From the NCBI GenBank assembly GCA_036379955.1, contig DASVFR010000037.1, positions 1 to 64,000 of the forward strand: a DNA stretch of 64,000 bases, written 5' to 3'. Position 1 is the first letter of the stretch. Each line of letters starts with the position of its first letter. Source of the DNA: VRUE01 sp036379955 (lineage in GTDB: Bacteria > Actinomycetota > Thermoleophilia > Solirubrobacterales > 70-9). The notes below the pieces were generated by a model, which was given only the letters and a program-made list of their open reading frames with translations, was not told where the DNA came from and did not search any database. Positions 62,050 through 64,000 of the stretch are shown here, piece after piece. Position numbers and translations under genes: made by a program.

Positions 62050-63438
62050 GTGACGACCGATACGCCCACCGTGAATCCGGTGGGCTATCTCGAAACCGGC
62101 GTCCTATATTGCGACGACAATCTCCGACGTCTGACGCAGTTCCCCGCTGACTGCGTCGATCTGGTCTATCTCGACCCGCCGTTCTTTTCCAATCGCAACT
62201 ACGAGGTTATCTGGGGTGATGAGGCGGAGGTCCGGTCCTTCGAGGATCGCTGGGAGGGTGGCATAGATCACTACGTCGAATGGATGTCACACCGACTTCG
62301 TGAGCTGCATCGAATCTTGAAGCCAACGGGCTCTCTCTACTTGCACTGCGATTGGCACGCGAGCCATCATCTCCGGCTCCTGCTTGATGAAATTTTCGGC
62401 CCGCAAATGTTCAGAAACGAGATTGTGTGGCACTACCGCCGCTGGACCGGCGAGTCTCGATCCTTCTTGAAGATGCACGACACACTGTTCTTCTACACCA
62501 AGACAAAAGACTACGAGTTCAATCGCCAGTTCACTGACTACACGGAGGCTTCGGCGAAACGGAAGGAGAACTACCATACTCGGATTAAGGGGGATGAAGT
62601 CTTCGTGACTTCGGTCGACGAGCGGGGAGTAGCTGAGAACGATGTATGGCAGATTCCGCTAATCAATTCCCAGGCCAGAGAGCGGCTTGGCTACCCAACG
62701 CAAAAGCCCGAGGCGCTCCTTGAGCGCATCATTGCTGCCTCCAGCAATGAGGGAGGCATCGTCTTGGATCCTTTTGCGGGCTGTGGCACTACTCAGGTGG
62801 TAGCAGAGAGAATGCGTCGGCAGTGGATCGGCATCGACATCAGTCCTACGGCGGTCAACCTGATGCGTCGAAGGCTTCTGAAGGCGACTAATGGAGCAGT
62901 AGATATGCAGGTTATTGGCCTCCCAGTAACGGAGGTGGAGCTTGCGAAACTCAAGCCGTTCGAGTTCCAAAACTGGGTTATTCAGCGTGTCAACGGTACT
63001 CATTCCCCCAGACTTACTAACGACAAGGGCATTGACGGATTCTGGTTTATGACCCATGATCCGATCCAGGTAAAGCAGGGGAAGGTCGGCAGGAACGTTG
63101 TCGATAATTTCGAGACCGCGATTGAGCGTGCGAAGTGCGATATCGGTTACATCATCGGCCTTGACTTCACACGCGACGCAAGGAGTGAGGTAGCCCGTGT
63201 CAGGAGAGTCAAGGGTCTTGATATCAAGTTGATTCGGGTCCGAGACCTAATTGGGGATCAGGAGAACGATCTTCGTACGCCGGACGTTCTAGCGAAGCTA
63301 GATCCAGCAAATCGGCCTAAAACATTCCTTGATATGCCACTGCCGGAGGGAAGAAAGAAGCGAGCACGCCCTTCGGTTAATGATCTGCTCGGTAAGAGCA
63401 AGCGATCTAGGAAAAAAGCTTCGCTGAAAAACGCGTAG
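62050..63438 (+). CDS. DNA methyltransferase fused to Mrr-like nuclease domain
   Basis: 462 residues. The N-terminal beta-class amino-methyltransferase has the catalytic LDPPF (41-45) and the AdoMet motif DPFAGCGTT (240-248), with the target-recognition region between. Residues 300-400 look like a PD-(D/E)xK nuclease of the Mrr type: E305, GIDG with D329 and IQVKQ with K342, then a GRNVVDNFETAIERA helix and GYIIGLDFT. The Lys/Arg-rich tail is disordered. GTG 62050 has AAGGAG 8 bases upstream. Lower GC and more AT-ending codons than the neighbours suggest recent transfer. Confidence 0.85.
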   Translation: MTTDTPTVNPVGYLETGVLYCDDNLRRLTQFPADCVDLVYLDPPFFSNRNYEVIWGDEAEVRSFEDRWEGGIDHYVEWMSHRLRELHRILKPTGSLYLHCDWHASHHLRLLLDEIFGPQMFRNEIVWHYRRWTGESRSFLKMHDTLFFYTKTKDYEFNRQFTDYTEASAKRKENYHTRIKGDEVFVTSVDERGVAENDVWQIPLINSQARERLGYPTQKPEALLERIIAASSNEGGIVLDPFAGCGTTQVVAERMRRQWIGIDISPTAVNLMRRRLLKATNGAVDMQVIGLPVTEVELAKLKPFEFQNWVIQRVNGTHSPRLTNDKGIDGFWFMTHDPIQVKQGKVGRNVVDNFETAIERAKCDIGYIIGLDFTRDARSEVARVRRVKGLDIKLIRVRDLIGDQENDLRTPDVLAKLDPANRPKTFLDMPLPEGRKKRARPSVNDLLGKSKRSRKKASLKNA

Positions 63439-63489
63439 CTCGTAGCTGCTCGCAGGCTACCGTTGCCAACGCGCTTGAGCGGTGGCGCG

Positions 63490-63510
63490 AGCGATCTCTG
63501 ATCGCTTTTT
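63490..63510 (+). terminator. Rho-independent terminator after the methyltransferase gene
   Basis: AGCGATC (63490-63496) pairs with GATCGCT (63500-63506) around TCT and runs into a T tract (63506-63510). A classic intrinsic terminator 50 bases after the stop codon. Confidence 0.75.
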
Positions 63511-63559
63511 GAGGAAGAAATCGCTCGGATCTAGGGCGATTTCAAACTGACCCACTACC

Positions 63560-63617
63560 CGGGCTCGTCTTGCAGCAGGCCAGCAACGCTGAGGCGTCGA
63601 GACTCGAAGCCGGGATG
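63560..63617 (-). pseudogene. 5' fragment of a split VapC (PIN) toxin gene, frameshifted
   Basis: Immediately after the antitoxin stop, the minus strand reads SSLDASALLA in one frame and LLQDEPG in the next. Restoring one C in GCC(C)TG joins them to the normal PIN start SLDASALLALLQDEPG. The frame then enters the inverted repeat of the inserted element. The remaining C-terminal part is at 60341-60482; about 70 middle residues of a normal PIN domain are absent. Confidence 0.75.
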
Positions 63618-63806
63618 TCAGCCCTTGGCACGTCGCCGCTCGGCCTCTGCCCGCTCTTCTGCGCGGACCTCGGCTCGACGGTCGGCGATCAGCTCATCTG
63701 CCAGGCTCACCCTAGGGGCAACGTGCGCGAACATGCCGCGCATCTGCTCGGCCGCCTCGCGGCGACGCTTGACAACGGCTTCGTCTGCCTTGGTGGCGTG
63801 GGCCAT
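63618..63806 (-). CDS. VapB-like antitoxin, orphaned
   Basis: 62 residues, highly charged: REAAEQMRGMFAHVAPRVS then SLADELIADRRAEVRAEERA, the usual VapB-type toxin-binding helices. TACCAT (minus, 63818-63813) ends 6 bases before the ATG, so it is leaderless. Its toxin partner is broken, so the antitoxin may persist only as a remnant or may protect against related PIN toxins. Confidence 0.7.
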   Translation of the reverse strand: MAHATKADEAVVKRRREAAEQMRGMFAHVAPRVSLADELIADRRAEVRAEERAEAERRRAKG

Positions 63807-63887
63807 TCCCTCATGGTATCGGCCGGGGTCGAAGCGACCTCAATCCGGGGCCCCTGGGGCAACATGCCATTTGCGTCGGCTCTGGCC

Positions 63888-64000
63888 CTAGATGAGGATC
63901 TCGCGTGAGATCACGGTGCGGCGCACCTGTTGGCGCAGGAACCACTTGGCGCGGATCGTGGCGCTGTTGTAGGCCGCGTCTAGCGAGCCGCTGCGGCCGA
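63888..64000 (-). CDS. Partial CDS at window edge (C-terminus only)
   Basis: About 37 codons ending RAKWFLRQQVRRTVISREIL-I-stop at 63888. The gene runs in from beyond the window's right edge. The frame has good GC-rich third positions. The product is not recognised from this fragment. Confidence 0.45.
   Translation of the reverse strand, partial: GRSGSLDAAYNSATIRAKWFLRQQVRRTVISREILI

Larger units (their letters stand above)
60483..63559. mobile_element. 3,077-bp element with 19-bp TIRs inserted in vapC
   Basis: GGTAGTGGGTCAGTTTGAA (60483-60501) is repeated exactly in inverted orientation as TTCAAACTGACCCACTACC (63541-63559). CGGGCTCG stands directly outside both ends (60475-60482, 63560-63567), as an 8-bp target duplication. 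Cargo: an HTH pseudogene, a small leaderless gene with a GNAT toxin-like gene, a transposase remnant and a methyltransferase-nuclease fusion. No intact transposase is present, so it would move only in trans. GC content is visibly lower in the methyltransferase part. Confidence 0.75.

Overview
The window is a high-GC chromosome segment, most likely from an actinobacterium of the class Thermoleophilia (Solirubrobacterales-like). The reasons are the GC-rich third codon positions throughout, a fused PafB-PafC (two HTH-WYL units in one chain), a lysC-asd pair, many start codons placed 6-10 bases after a TANNNT -10 box (leaderless mRNAs), and secreted beta-propeller proteins, one with a Lys/Cys-rich tail. 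The lineage is an inference from gene content; no rRNA or tRNA gene was seen.

Layout. 0-3 kb: three zinc-ribbon proteins around a divergent promoter, one fused to a phosphoesterase-like domain that seems to lack its catalytic residues. 3.2-5.8 kb: aspartate kinase and aspartate-semialdehyde dehydrogenase. 5.8-8.3 kb: an AAA_14/DUF4143 ATPase behind a tandem operator, then a CPA1 Na+/H+ antiporter. 8.4-12 kb: FtsH (minus) divergent from a PstS-like phosphate-binding protein. 12.1-26.2 kb: six large secreted or surface proteins, every junction a 4-base NTGA stop/start overlap. 26.3-28.4 kb: a cupredoxin lipoprotein and a HipBA pair. 28.6-32.4 kb: a succinate dehydrogenase/fumarate reductase operon with a CCG (HdrB-like) third subunit. 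32.5-47.3 kb: a membrane metallophosphoesterase, a YhaM-like HD nuclease, two polytopic glycosyltransferase-like proteins, PafBC, an MBL hydrolase, a penicillin acylase and a DUF1906 protein. 47.4-48 kb: a VapC-type PIN toxin with a Phd-type antitoxin. 48.2-60.3 kb: a surface glycan region (GT2 enzymes, GT87, sugar-nucleotide epimerases, a GDP-mannose 3,5-epimerase-like enzyme and polytopic membrane proteins). 60.3-63.8 kb: a vapBC locus whose vapC is split by a 3,077-bp element with 19-bp terminal inverted repeats and an 8-bp direct repeat; the element carries a GNAT toxin-antitoxin candidate and a DNA methyltransferase fused to an Mrr-like nuclease domain.

The strongest unusual signals are small structured DNA elements as much as genes. 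(1) Three copies of a 68-bp hairpin share an invariant inner core, while their outer arms differ but remain self-complementary. (2) A 161-bp MITE-like element with CTAG target duplication is inserted in frame within the signal peptide of a glycoside hydrolase. (3) The 3.1-kb element above splits a PIN toxin gene. (4) Leaderless promoters recur, including a pair firing in opposite directions from overlapping -10 boxes. (5) The six-gene translationally coupled secreted-protein operon is the best candidate for an undescribed multi-protein surface system.
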